DNA of 64,000 bases, taken from assembly GCA_051294375.1 (NCBI GenBank), contig CM119269.1:3456810-3520809 (forward strand), read 5' to 3'. Position numbers and translations under genes: made by a program. Below, in pieces: positions 37,485 through 49,466 of this stretch; positions within the stretch are counted from its first letter, which is position 1, and every line of letters begins with the position of its first letter. Under the pieces are notes generated by a model. That model saw nothing but the letters and a program-made list of their open reading frames with translations, did no database searches and had not been told where the DNA came from. This DNA is from Paraspadella gotoi. Lineage: Eukaryota > Chaetognatha.

Positions 37485-37578
<94 letters not shown>

Positions 37579-37599
37579 CATCTTTAATGATCTCATTCG

Positions 37600-39235
37600 T
37601 GCTCATTCCATCTCTCTCCTTTTTTCTTCCTTTTTTTTCCTCCTACCCACCCGGAAATTGAAGGGAAAAAAGAAAGCGTTAAAAAGGACTCGTTTCGGGA
37701 CGATGACACTTCATTTTTCTTTTCAAAATTAAAATAAAAAAATAAGAGAGGAAAAAAAAAAAATTTGGACCGACTTCGGACGTGATTCGTCTCCAATCGA
37801 AACGTCGATTAAATTGCCCATTTGACGTCGCGAGTCATCTCGTGCGCCCCGGATGTTCGAAAGGCCCGGAATGTCCTGTGCCGCTTCGTTTCGTTCCGCC
37901 CCTCTGCCCGCCTCGTCATTCGATCCACATTCTCTCCCATTTCTGCGTAACAATTCTTGTCCGCTTCGTGTATGCCCGTCTCCCTGCTGCTCGCGCCGCC
38001 TTCCCCTGCCTTCATTTCCCTTTGCTCGCGCTCTTTAACCGCCCATACTTGTAAAGGGGGTCAAAAACTTCCGTTTGATCCCGGGTAACGAATCCTTTGC
38101 CGCCGCCTGCCCGCACTGTCCTGTCCCGCCTGCCCGACCCCTCCTGCTTTCTCCTCCCCCCTCTCGACTCTTGAACGGGTGAACAAGACTCGCAATCTCG
38201 TCGCTGGAGTCGCAGACTAGTTTTTGGAAAAAGAAAAAAGAAGAAGAAGAACTCCCCGGCTGGTAAAGAAAAGGAGGGGCCGAAAAAAAAAAAAGTGAAA
38301 AAAATCAGTGGCATCTCTCTCTACTCTCTCTTTTTCTCTTTATCACGGAAAGTCTCCACGTGAGCTCTTTGGCCGTCTCTCCTCTCTCTCTTAACTTGTT
38401 TTCTTTTCAATTAAATGTGGCGCAAAAATAATGGCGATTAATGGCAATTGCCATTTTCGGGGGAAACTCTTCAAGTTTTGATTCTGTTCTTCTAATCTTT
38501 TAAATGACGGAGAAAAGACGGTTTTTTTTTTCGATTTTTTAAAAGTAAAGGCGGAAAAGTTTTTGTTCCTTTTGTCTTTCGAGTCGCCCGTATTTTCCTT
38601 TTTTTTATTAATCCATCTCTGTCTCGTCGAGACGTTAGTCCATCTATCACCACCCTCAACGAAAAAAAGAAATAACCTTTTCCCTATGTTTTTTGACGCT
38701 TCAATACTTCAATTCATTTCTTTTCATGAAAAATAAATGTTAATATTTGTTTGGAGGAGATACTAATAATTTTCGAATATCTTTTTTTCAATTCTTTTTT
38801 TTTGCTTTTTTTTTTTCCAGTGACTTTTACCTTGGAGCGAAACGTTCGCCTTCATCAATTCGCGGCCTTTTTTTTGATGTTTGGATACAGTGGTCGGACG
38901 ATTCAATTCTCTTCACCGGAGGGAGGGGTACAGTCGTGCTTTGAGACATTTCTTAATCTACAGGATAAGCTTTATAAGTTTCTTGTTATTTTTTTATCTA
39001 TTTGGGTTTTGAAAATTAGCGTTTATCATTTTGGTTTTGGAAAATGAAAATATTAGGCCCTAACCTTTCACCTAAAAGAAAATAAAAACAAAAAAATAAA
39101 AATAAAACGAAATTAAAAGATGCGATAATAACCAATCTAACCTTTCCCACAAAATAGACATGTTGAATTAAGGTTATTTCAACTTGTGACGTAAGGAAAC
39201 GTGCTTGGGATTAAAACAGAAAAAAGTTACCTTTT
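37600..39235 (+). repeat. Block V, copy 1
   Basis: Direct duplicate of 45589-47153 with many small indels. It holds C-rich sequence at 37840-38200 (CCCGCCTGCCCGACC-type words), a T-rich middle and a candidate splice acceptor at 38820. No frame is shared by the two copies over more than ~45 codons. The C-rich part could be a promoter or leader, but no element is definite. Confidence 0.8.
38821..38945 (+). other. Candidate splice acceptor and exon start
   Basis: A long T-run ends in CCAG at 38817-38820, followed by TGACTTTTACCTTGGAGCG. Block V copy 2 keeps the tract and CAG (ending 46741), followed by nearly the same sequence. One frame reads DFYLGAKRSPSSIRGLFFDV, another LERNVRLHQFAAFFLMFGY. 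Indels between copies prevent choosing a frame, and no strong donor follows. Confidence 0.25.
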
Positions 39236-39335
39236 TTAAAGAAAAAAAGAAAGGCGTACGATGCCCTTCGAATTATTATCATAAGATTTCGAAAACGACA
39301 AAGAGTCTTCTCTCTCTCTCTCTCTCTCTCATCTC

Positions 39336-39383
<48 letters not shown>

Positions 39384-39410
39384 CAGTTTATTAATCCACG
39401 AGAAAAATTA

Positions 39411-39675
39411 AATACCGAAAAAATCCTCCGCACAAGAAATTTTATTTGAAGGAAAAGTTGGCACGAATAAGATTTGGATCCTTTTTAACTTGGTTCTCAA
39501 AGGAGTCCTGCCCGGCGCGGTCTTTTCCGCCCACGGGCCCTGGGAATCCGTGACGGGGGCCGTTTTAGGGGTAAACTACCTTGTGACGAAAACCACCTTT
39601 CAAGAAGCGGCCAGTCTATTTGGAAACGGGTTTCTCGGACTAAATAGATGGGGGGCATTCACGCGGAATTTTTGA
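39411..39675 (+). CDS. Possible exon or ORF remnant, unusually GC-rich
   Basis: An open frame of about 88 codons without an internal ATG ends at TGA 39673-39675. It reads KVGTNKIWILFNLVLKGVLP, then GAVFSAHGPWESVTGAVLG, and closes LNRWGAFTRNF. The 39495-39660 part is GC-rich compared with flanks. There is no clear acceptor. It exists only here and in the identical right arm (53109-53373, -), so no independent copy tests the frame. Family not recognised; it could be a chance frame. Confidence 0.2.
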
Positions 39676-40628
39676 CGCTTGTTGGACTGAAAGGAAATAA
39701 AAATTTTTAAAAAAAAGAAGCCTATAATCGTACAGGATCGGTCTTCACAGCGCTTTCATTTTTTTTTACTCGTGTGATACAAAGTTTGAAAATTTTGAAC
39801 ATTTCAACAAAACTGAGAGAGAGAGAGAGATCGATGAGAGAAGAGAAGAGAGAGAGAGAGAGAGAGAGAGATGAGATGAGAGAGATGAGAGAGAGAGAGA
39901 GTTGCTTTGAAAGAGCAACGCGCGGTTGACACCCACTAGGCCTTCGTAAAATATTTCCTCTTTGTTCGTTCGCCAGTTTTTAAAAAAAGTGACGAGAAAT
40001 TCGGAAAAAAAACTTCAGATTCGATAAAAAGGTTTTTAATAAAGTGAAGAGAGAACGCTCGAGAAAAAAAATGGAAGAAGAAAAAACCAAACAAAACAAA
40101 ACAAAAACAAAACAAAAAACAAAGAACAAAAAAAGTCACGATCGCTTTCTTTGGATATTCTTTACCACCTTTTTACTATTCCCCACTCAAGTTCTCTATT
40201 TCATTTTAATTCTATTTTATTTAATTGGGTATCACTCTCCTAATATTCCCATTGTCATGCCATGTCACATTGCGATAATGCTCCTCTTAGTGTATCTCCA
40301 CCGCCCCTGCTCCAATTTCTCTTCCAATTCATTTGGCTCCCTTCCTATGACTTCAACCCCGCTTTTATTTTTTTTCCATTTCCTTTTTCAGTCTTTTAAA
40401 TCGTGTGTCACTTTTTCTCTTTTTTTTCGGTGAATTATTTTTTTGTCACCCTCGGTTACACTTGACTTTCTCGTGTGAATTTGGAGAATTTCCGGTTGCC
40501 TCGTCAAACGACTGTTGTGATCTTTCCTCCGCCATTGTCTTCGAAACGACCATTGCCGAGCGCACGTTTTCCATGTGCGTAATTTATTTGCCACGCCTAC
40601 TCGCCGATGGCACTGCGTTTCAAGGATT

Positions 40629-40706
<78 letters not shown>

Positions 40707-42775
40707 ATTCCGCCGATTTCAATTTTCTTTTATTTTCAGCAATAACCAACAATATACAACGAGATTTATGTGTTGACTATTATGTCTGACGAGCGGTTAT
40801 TTTCGTCAATTGACCATAACGCCTTTATAAGAGAGAGAAAGGGGAAGGATTGATAATTTGATATTAAAGTTTTTGACTTATATTGCTTAACTGTTCTCCT
40901 CCCCGTTCAGAGTCGCCGTCGATTTATCGTCTTCTGGTGACTTTAGTTCGGAAGGCAGAGATGCTCTAATCAGTTTTTTGTTTGTTTTTATCTTCCATTC
41001 TGGGATCTGATTTGTTCTCTATATTTCTTGGCTGTTTCTTTCGTCGTCTTTCGTCGTCGTCTTCGTTCGTCGTCTTTCGTTCGTCGTCTTCGTCGTCGTC
41101 TTCGTTTCGTCGTCTTCGTCGTCGTCTTCGTCGTCGTCTTCGTCGTCGTCTTCGTCTTAGTTTAATCGTTGTCTTTGTCGTCGTGTTCTCGTCGGCGGCG
41201 TTTCTTTCCTTTTTAGGGCTAAAGTTAAATCTAGATACGCCCGGCGGGTTTTTCAAATCGCGCGGGACCCTCCGGGCTTTCATTCTTTCCCGCCCTTACT
41301 TTCCCTTGATTGTCTTTTAATTTTTAGAGATTTCAAAATGCTGGAAACCCAAAATAACTATTTTTTTCGTACTTCTGTTTTCTGTTTCTCTTCTTTGACG
41401 ATTCTTTACAATTACATAATGTTTGTTTGCTTCATTTTCATTTTCTTCTTTTGTCTCCTTTTTCTCCCTTTCCTCATTTTTTTCCTTTCATCCTCCTTCA
41501 TTTTCCTCTTTTTCTTTCTCTCCTTCTTCCTTTTCCTTTCTTTATTCTTCCTTTACATTCTTTCCGGCGCCCCATACATTTTCCCGAATCCTTGAGCGAA
41601 TCTCAAAAACACGTGACGTTGTATGTCTTTACTCTACTTTCCTTTTTTTTTTCTTCTTTCCATTTTTTCATTCTTTTCTTTCCTTCCCTTCGATTTCCAC
41701 TCCATTACCACCATAACCGCTAGGAACTTAATATTTCTAACCTTCGCAAATGTTTTTATTGTCTCCGGCGAGAAATTTTTTACCTTACGATTGGTAATTT
41801 TGGTTGTGAAAATTAAAGGATTATCCTCGAAGTATACATTTTTAATCAATTCGGGAAAACTTTCTCGCTCTCACCGGTTCCCAACACTTCTGATTTTGTC
41901 TCTGAAATACGATCCGTATTTTTTTTTCTTCTCCGCCCACGAAGCCAAGAGACGCGAAGCCACTAATGGGAAGCGTCAAGCCCATGGAAAGCCTTCGTTC
42001 ATGCTATGGACGTGAAAGCAACCAGTTGGGGAAAGGGGGGGGCCAATTGCCATTGCGGACATGAGGCATTGCCATTGCTTGCTCCTTTGCCCATCGCCAA
42101 ACTTCATTGGAATAGTCGGACAATAGTTAACACTTTTGTCACACGAACATTATCACGGAACTTTCGATGGATCACTAATTAACATTTTTTAGCTACAAAT
42201 TCTAGTTTAAAATTCACTTTCCATCATTATGTTTTATACATAATCAGAGATTCATATATACCACCCCTTTCAAGCGCCACGCCGTGACAATCACCCGCGG
42301 TCCAAGAACAGTTTTCTTCCGCCTCCTCCACTTCCTCCTAGCGCTTCCTTCTCACTCCTCCTCTTCCTCCTCCTCTTCTCCTCCTTACATTTTCGTCGAC
42401 AAAATTATTTTTTCTTCTTTTGTTCTTCTTTTTCTTCCTTGAAAAAAATTTTCCATGTAAAATGGTTTTGTTTTTTTTGCTACTCATTTTCCGTCTTTTC
42501 TTTTTTTTCGATTCCAACAAAAATTGGATCTGAATTAACGACGGAGAGTTTAAACTTTTAATTTTTAAAATTAAATGTAAAGACTTGAAATACACAAAAA
42601 AAAAAAATAATAATTCACTGACTGTAGAGGTTAAAAAAATGTATTGAGAATTACAGTGCAGTTTTTCTGCCTGAATACTAAAGAAGACCAAGTTTCATTT
42701 ACCATCTCTGAACAAAAACCTGAGCCATAATTTTGAACAACCGTTTCTTTTTTTTGCCTAATTTTTTCTTCCAAA

Positions 42776-42920
42776 CTTTTGAAATTTGTCCCTGTCCCAA
42801 TGAACCTAAAGAAATCTTGGCCGTCACGTTGCTAAGCGAAGGCAGCTACCCCTGGAGCTGTAGGAACGCCAGCGTGACAGAGACAGCAGCCTCAGCCGTG
42901 GACAGATGCAGGCGCAAGCG
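42776..42920 (+). CDS. Candidate Ala/Thr/Val-rich exon with GTAAGT donor (copy 1)
   Basis: GCGCAAGCG|GTAAGTAAAA gives a strong donor at 42921. Upstream the frame reads CPNEPKEILAVTLLSE, then shifts by indels relative to copy 3 (56619-56725), which reads LLSEAATPGAVGTPAVTETA and on to DAAQA. The two copies together suggest an exon upstream of gene B on the same strand. The acceptor is not clear. The minus strand also reads Ala/Val-rich in copy 3, so the strand rests on the donor alone. Confidence 0.25.
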
Positions 42921-43317
42921 GTAAGTAAAACCCCAAATTATGTTCTTTCGTTGTCTTTTGAACGAGAAAAAAAAAAAAAAAAAAGCATCACGAAATGTTA
43001 CTTGCGAAGAACCAGGAAATTCGCGAGCAGTGGTTCAGTTCAGTCTTTCTAAAAATAAAAATTTATTGTTTTTTTAATTAAAATGCTTAAATGTTGATTA
43101 AAAATTTCTTGCACGGATTATTTTTTTCTCTGCCATTTCTAGTTGTTCCTACTTGGTTAAAACAGGCAAAGTGCTCCTTTTTTAAATTTTCTATCATCGC
43201 AACTCTTTTAAATCTTGTCGTCGCTCTTTAATTTGAAAAGTAAAAAAAAAATCTCCGGTTATCCCACTTAAAAAGTTTGTCCGGTTATCACCCACGAAAT
43301 TCACCTTGACACCACCG

Positions 43318-43365
<48 letters not shown>

Positions 43366-44670
43366 TCTCCTCGCTCTCTCTCTCGTCTTCTGTTACCTAA
43401 TTCTTTGGATTTTTTTTCCAATTTTGATGAAAGGTTTTGCCTTTACTTTATCGGGTTTCACAAACTTTTAAAAGGTTCACCGCTTTAATAGTCAAATTTT
43501 GCGTTACTTTTCTTCTTCCCGAGTTTTATTCTTAGCCGTCAAGTAAAAAAATGGTTAAAAACGGATTCTTAACTTTTTTTTCTTCTTTTTTTCTCTCCTT
43601 TATTTTTATCCGGAAAAACATTGAAACTTTGGAAACACTTAATTTAAGGAGGGCGGGCATCTTGTTGCGAAGACTAAACCTTGTTTCAAGCGGAAAAAAA
43701 ATAATTTGCTGTAAAAATTAAATTATTTTATCGTGAAAAATTGTTTTTTTTTTTTTTTAAGTTTTAATGGATATTTGCCACCTTTGTCTTCGGCTTTTTT
43801 TTAACTTGCGCGTGCAGCCCTTTAAATTGCTCCAAACCTTTTTAGAAATAAAAAGTAAATTTGACAGAAAAATGGAAACAATAAAAAGTTTTTTTTTTGT
43901 AAAAAAATCATTTTTTTATCTCCCCAAAAACGAAAGCACACTGTTTTTCCAGCTCGAGTGCTTTTCCATTCGAATTGGCATTCCGCTGATTTTAACAGAT
44001 TTATCTTTTTGGCGCCATTTTTCCCCAACATTTTAGTTAGGGACTTTTGAAAAAAAAAAATTTGGTGCTAAAATAGAGTAGAAGGTGTTTAATTTTTCTT
44101 CATTCTCATAATTCGAGAGAGAATCTTTTTTTTTTTGCTACATTCTCATCTTTAAGGAATTGCGAAAAAGTCGATGAGGTGAAAACGCACCAACCAAAAA
44201 AAAAATCAATACCGAGACAGAGAAATGTGAAACGAGATAAAAAAACTCTTCGTAAGAAAATGGTGAGAATTTGAACAAAAAAGGTTTTCGCGAAAAGCAA
44301 AAAGAAAAAAAGATTCGAAATCAATTATTTGGAAAGAATTCAACTTTTCATTTTGGATCGTCCAATCAAAACAAAAGTGCAATCGACCAATGAAATGATT
44401 CTGAATTGACGGACCATGTCGCGCACAAATATCAGGCTGATTCATCAAACTCTTTTAGAACCGCTTTTACTTTTATAAATGAATGAAAAATTTTTCGATC
44501 GAATAAGACACAATTTGACGAAAATTTTTTGATTTATGATTTTATTATCTGAGCTTTCTCTTATTCCATTTCCCATTCCAAATTCAATCCGCCGTCGCCG
44601 CCGCCGCCGCCGCCGCACGTTTGAACACCACCGCCACCGCTGCCACGCCGACGACGACCTTTCTCCCATG

Positions 44671-45588
44671 ACCACGCCTTGGACGACGATTTCTGTCGCC
44701 TTCTCTTAAAAATTTCCATCCTGGCGTTGTTCTCGACTCTGGACAGAGACGGCGCCGGGCGCCCTTTGAGCGGCGTTCTCGAGGACGGACGTCGCCGCGT
44801 TCGACTCCGGGTCGACGACTCGGAGAATGCCGGGAGCGCCGGTTAGTGCGAGATCGACGCCGCCCCGTCATGCGGATTCGTGGAAGCCTTTCTCGCCGGA
44901 ATAACGACGACGGGATACGACCGGCGTCGTTCGTCGATCGCGGAGTCGGCGCCAATCTTTCAGACGCCGACTTTTGGCGCCCGGTTTCCACCAAGTTCCG
45001 ATTCCGGTCAACCGATCGCCGTTGTGACTCTCGATCGATCGCGTTTGACCGGGGACTAAATCGCCCGCTGACCTATCCGGCTTCGCATTGACAGAGTACG
45101 TCGTCGTCGTCGTCGTTCGTTCGTTGAGTCTTTAGCCCGCTGCTCAGTACCGCGAACAATCTTCCCTTTGCCCTCCTTGGACTCTAGGCGTCAGCGCCAT
45201 CCTTGCGTCCACTGCGGTTTGGAGCCGCGCCTCAGGTCAACGTCGGCAGCGCACTCTCCGCCACAGGTCTCCCACGCGGCGTTCTCCTGTCGCGCTGCCT
45301 CCCGACCCGACGCCTTATTCCCACGATTCAACGGTCAAACTCAACCGGCCACGCTCGCTAATCAGACCTTCCCGTTTTTACGCGAAGGAAGGACCCCGGC
45401 GCGAGGATCGAAAACGGCGCCTTTCTTCGTTTTCGCGTCGTCGATCCGCTGTCGATGATTTCCTTTCAAAGACGGCGGCGCAAATACCACGCCGGATTGA
45501 TCGAGAGATTCGGACGAAGGACGCCGCCAATAACAATCGCCAAACGAGGTTTAATCGCGTCAGAAATTCGTACTTTTCTCTTCGTGGA
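44671..45588 (+). pseudogene. Gene B, frameshifted and truncated copy (left arm)
   Basis: Aligns with 58505-59396. One-base gains and losses relative to that copy (for example CGGTTAGTGCG against CGGTAGTGCG, TTTCTCCCATGACC against TTTCTCCCAGACC) break the frame repeatedly and change the acceptor. Similarity stops after CGTGGA at 45588, where block V copy 2 begins, so the last ~85 codons are missing. The damage probably reflects sequencing error plus a false join. Confidence 0.7.
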
Positions 45589-47153
45589 CAATCTCTCTCT
45601 TTTTTTCCTTTTTTTCCCTTTTTTTCCCTACCACCCGGGAATTGAAGGGAAAAAAAGGAAGCAGTAAAGAAGGAGCTCGTTTTCGGACGATGACACTTCA
45701 TTTTTCTTTTCATTAAAATAAAAAAAGAAGAGAAGGAAAAAAAAAATCTTGGACGACTTCGGACGTGATTCGTCTCCATCGAAACGTCGATTAAATTGCC
45801 ATTTGACGTCGCGAGTCATCGTCGCCCCCGGATGTTCGAAGGCCCGGATGTTCCTGTGCCCGCTTCGTTCGTCCGCCTCCTCTGCCCGCCTCGTTCATCC
45901 ACATTCTCTGCCCATTTTCTGCGTAACAAGTTCTTGTCCGCTTCGGTTGCCCGTCTCCTCTGCTCGCCCGCCTTCCTGCCTTCTTTGCTCGCCTCTTTAC
46001 GCCCCCAACTTGTAAAGTGGCCAAAAACTTTCCGTTTGATCCCGTAACGAATCCTTTGCCCGCCTGCCCGCCTGTCTGTCCCGTCTGCCCGACCCTCCTG
46101 CCTTTCTCCCCCCCCTCTCGACTCTTGACGGGTGACAAGACTCGAAGTCTCTCGCTGAGTCGCAGACTCGTTTTTGGAAAAAAGAAAAAAAAAGAAAGAA
46201 CCCCGGCTGGTAAAGAAAGAGGCGGGAAAAAAAAAGGAAAAAAATCAGTGGCATTCTCTCTCTATCTCTCTCTTTTTCTCTTTATCACGGAAATCTCCAC
46301 GTTGACTCTTTTGCCGTCTCTCTCTCTCTCTACCTTGTTTTCTTTTCAATTAATGGCGATTAATGGCGATTAATGGCAATTGCCATTTCGGGGAAATCTC
46401 TTCAAGATTTGATTCTTCTTCTAATCTTTTTTAATGACGGAGAAAAACGGTTTTTTTTTCAGATTTTTAAAGTAAAGCGGAAAAGTTTTTGTCCTTTTGT
46501 CTTTCGAGTCGCCCGTATTTTCCTTTTTTTTATTAATCCATTCGTCTGTCCGTTGTCGAGACGTTAGTCCATCTACCACCCTCAACGAAAAAAAAAACCC
46601 CTTTTTCCTATGTTTTTGACGCTTCATACTTCATTCATTTCTTTTCAATGAAAAATAAATGTAAATTTGTTTGGAGGAGATACAAATTTTTCGAATATCT
46701 TTTTTTCAATTGCTTTTTTTTTTTTTTGCTTTTTTTTTCAGTGACTTTTTACCTTGGAGCGAAACGTTCGCCTCATCAATCGGCGGCCTTTTTTTGATGT
46801 TGGATACAGTGATCGACGATTAATTCTCTTCACCCGAGGGAGGGGTACAGTCGGTGCTTGAGACATTTTTTAATCTACAGGATAAGCTTATAAGTTTTTC
46901 TTATTTTTTTTTATCTATTTGGGTTGAAAATTAGCGTTTATCATTTGGTTTGGAAAATGAAAATATTAGGCCCTAACCTTTCCACTAAAATAAAAAACAC
47001 ACAAAAAAATAAAAATAAAACGAAATTAAAAGATGCAATAATCAAAGAATCAACAATAAACAATTCACAAAAATAGACATGTTGAATTAAGGTTGTTTCA
47101 ACTTGTGACGTAAGGAAACCTGCTGGGATTAAAACAGAAAAAAGTTACCTTTT
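45589..47153 (+). repeat. Block V, copy 2 (spacer of the inverted repeat)
   Basis: Matches 37600-39235 with many indels, joined to gene B through a CT/T-rich tract at 45589-45630. It fills the spacer between the two exact arms and ends at a gap at TTACCTTTT, the same point (39235) where the left arm starts in copy 1. Contains the second copy of the T-run/CAG acceptor at 46741. No gene. Confidence 0.85.
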
Positions 47154-47178
47154 NNNNNNNNNNNNNNNNNNNNNNNNN
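47154..47178. other. Assembly gap (25 N) at the edge of the right arm
   Basis: The right arm of the inverted repeat begins exactly at the first base after this gap, so a contig boundary and the duplication boundary coincide. Confidence 0.99.
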
Positions 47179-49418
47179 AAAAAAGAGAGAGATTGTCCAC
47201 GAAGAGAAAAGTACGAATTTCTGACGCGATTAAACCTCGTTTGGCGATTGTTATTGGCGGCGTCCTTCGTCCGAATCTCTCGATCAATCCGGCGTGGTAT
47301 TTGCGCCGCCGTCTTTGAAAGGAAATCATCGACAGCGGATCGACGACGCGAAAACGAAGAAAGGCGCCGTTTTCGATCCTCGCGCCGGGGTCCTTCCTTC
47401 GCGTAAAAACGGGAAGGTCTGATTAGCGAGCGTGGCCGGTTGAGTTTGACCGTTGAATCGTGGGAATAAGGCGTCGGGTCGGGAGGCAGCGCGACAGGAG
47501 AACGCCGCGTGGGAGACCTGTGGCGGAGAGTGCGCTGCCGACGTTGACCTGAGGCGCGGCTCCAAACCGCAGTGGACGCAAGGATGGCGCTGACGCCTAG
47601 AGTCCAAGGAGGGCAAAGGGAAGATTGTTCGCGGTACTGAGCAGCGGGCTAAAGACTCAACGAACGAACGACGACGACGACGACGTACTCTGTCAATGCG
47701 AAGCCGGATAGGTCAGCGGGCGATTTAGTCCCCGGTCAAACGCGATCGATCGAGAGTCACAACGGCGATCGGTTGACCGGAATCGGAACTTGGTGGAAAC
47801 CGGGCGCCAAAAGTCGGCGTCTGAAAGATTGGCGCCGACTCCGCGATCGACGAACGACGCCGGTCGTATCCCGTCGTCGTTATTCCGGCGAGAAAGGCTT
47901 CCACGAATCCGCATGACGGGGCGGCGTCGATCTCGCACTAACCGGCGCTCCCGGCATTCTCCGAGTCGTCGACCCGGAGTCGAACGCGGCGACGTCCGTC
48001 CTCGAGAACGCCGCTCAAAGGGCGCCCGGCGCCGTCTCTGTCCAGAGTCGAGAACAACGCCAGGATGGAAATTTTTAAGAGAAGGCGACAGAAATCGTCG
48101 TCCAAGGCGTGGTCATGGGAGAAAGGTCGTCGTCGGCGTGGCAGCGGTGGCGGTGGTGTTCAAACGTGCGGCGGCGGCGGCGGCGGCGACGGCGGATTGA
48201 ATTTGGAATGGGAAATGGAATAAGAGAAAGCTCAGATAATAAAATCATAAATCAAAAAATTTTCGTCAAATTGTGTCTTATTCGATCGAAAAATTTTTCA
48301 TTCATTTATAAAAGTAAAAGCGGTTCTAAAAGAGTTTGATGAATCAGCCTGATATTTGTGCGCGACATGGTCCGTCAATTCAGAATCATTTCATTGGTCG
48401 ATTGCACTTTTGTTTTGATTGGACGATCCAAAATGAAAAGTTGAATTCTTTCCAAATAATTGATTTCGAATCTTTTTTTCTTTTTGCTTTTCGCGAAAAC
48501 CTTTTTTGTTCAAATTCTCACCATTTTCTTACGAAGAGTTTTTTTATCTCGTTTCACATTTCTCTGTCTCGGTATTGATTTTTTTTTTGGTTGGTGCGTT
48601 TTCACCTCATCGACTTTTTCGCAATTCCTTAAAGATGAGAATGTAGCAAAAAAAAAAAGATTCTCTCTCGAATTATGAGAATGAAGAAAAATTAAACACC
48701 TTCTACTCTATTTTAGCACCAAATTTTTTTTTTTCAAAAGTCCCTAACTAAAATGTTGGGGAAAAATGGCGCCAAAAAGATAAATCTGTTAAAATCAGCG
48801 GAATGCCAATTCGAATGGAAAAGCACTCGAGCTGGAAAAACAGTGTGCTTTCGTTTTTGGGGAGATAAAAAAATGATTTTTTTACAAAAAAAAAACTTTT
48901 TATTGTTTCCATTTTTCTGTCAAATTTACTTTTTATTTCTAAAAAGGTTTGGAGCAATTTAAAGGGCTGCACGCGCAAGTTAAAAAAAAGCCGAAGACAA
49001 AGGTGGCAAATATCCATTAAAACTTAAAAAAAAAAAAAAACAATTTTTCACGATAAAATAATTTAATTTTTACAGCAAATTATTTTTTTTCCGCTTGAAA
49101 CAAGGTTTAGTCTTCGCAACAAGATGCCCGCCCTCCTTAAATTAAGTGTTTCCAAAGTTTCAATGTTTTTCCGGATAAAAATAAAGGAGAGAAAAAAAGA
49201 AGAAAAAAAAGTTAAGAATCCGTTTTTAACCATTTTTTTACTTGACGGCTAAGAATAAAACTCGGGAAGAAGAAAAGTAACGCAAAATTTGACTATTAAA
49301 GCGGTGAACCTTTTAAAAGTTTGTGAAACCCGATAAAGTAAAGGCAAAACCTTTCATCAAAATTGGAAAAAAAATCCAAAGAATTAGGTAACAGAAGACG
49401 AGAGAGAGAGCGAGGAGA

Positions 49419-49466
<48 letters not shown>

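Larger units (their letters stand above)
39236..45605 (+). repeat. Left arm of an apparently exact 6,370-bp inverted repeat
   Basis: Each position p here pairs with 92784-p in the right arm (47179-53548). Boundaries checked by eye: 39236 pairs with 53548 and 39235/53549 do not pair; 45605 pairs with 47179, which touches a gap. All translated frames compared across the arms are identical with a constant coordinate sum, so there is no net indel. The arm includes a damaged copy of gene B and runs 17 bases past the junction where gene B is cut off. Confidence 0.95.
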
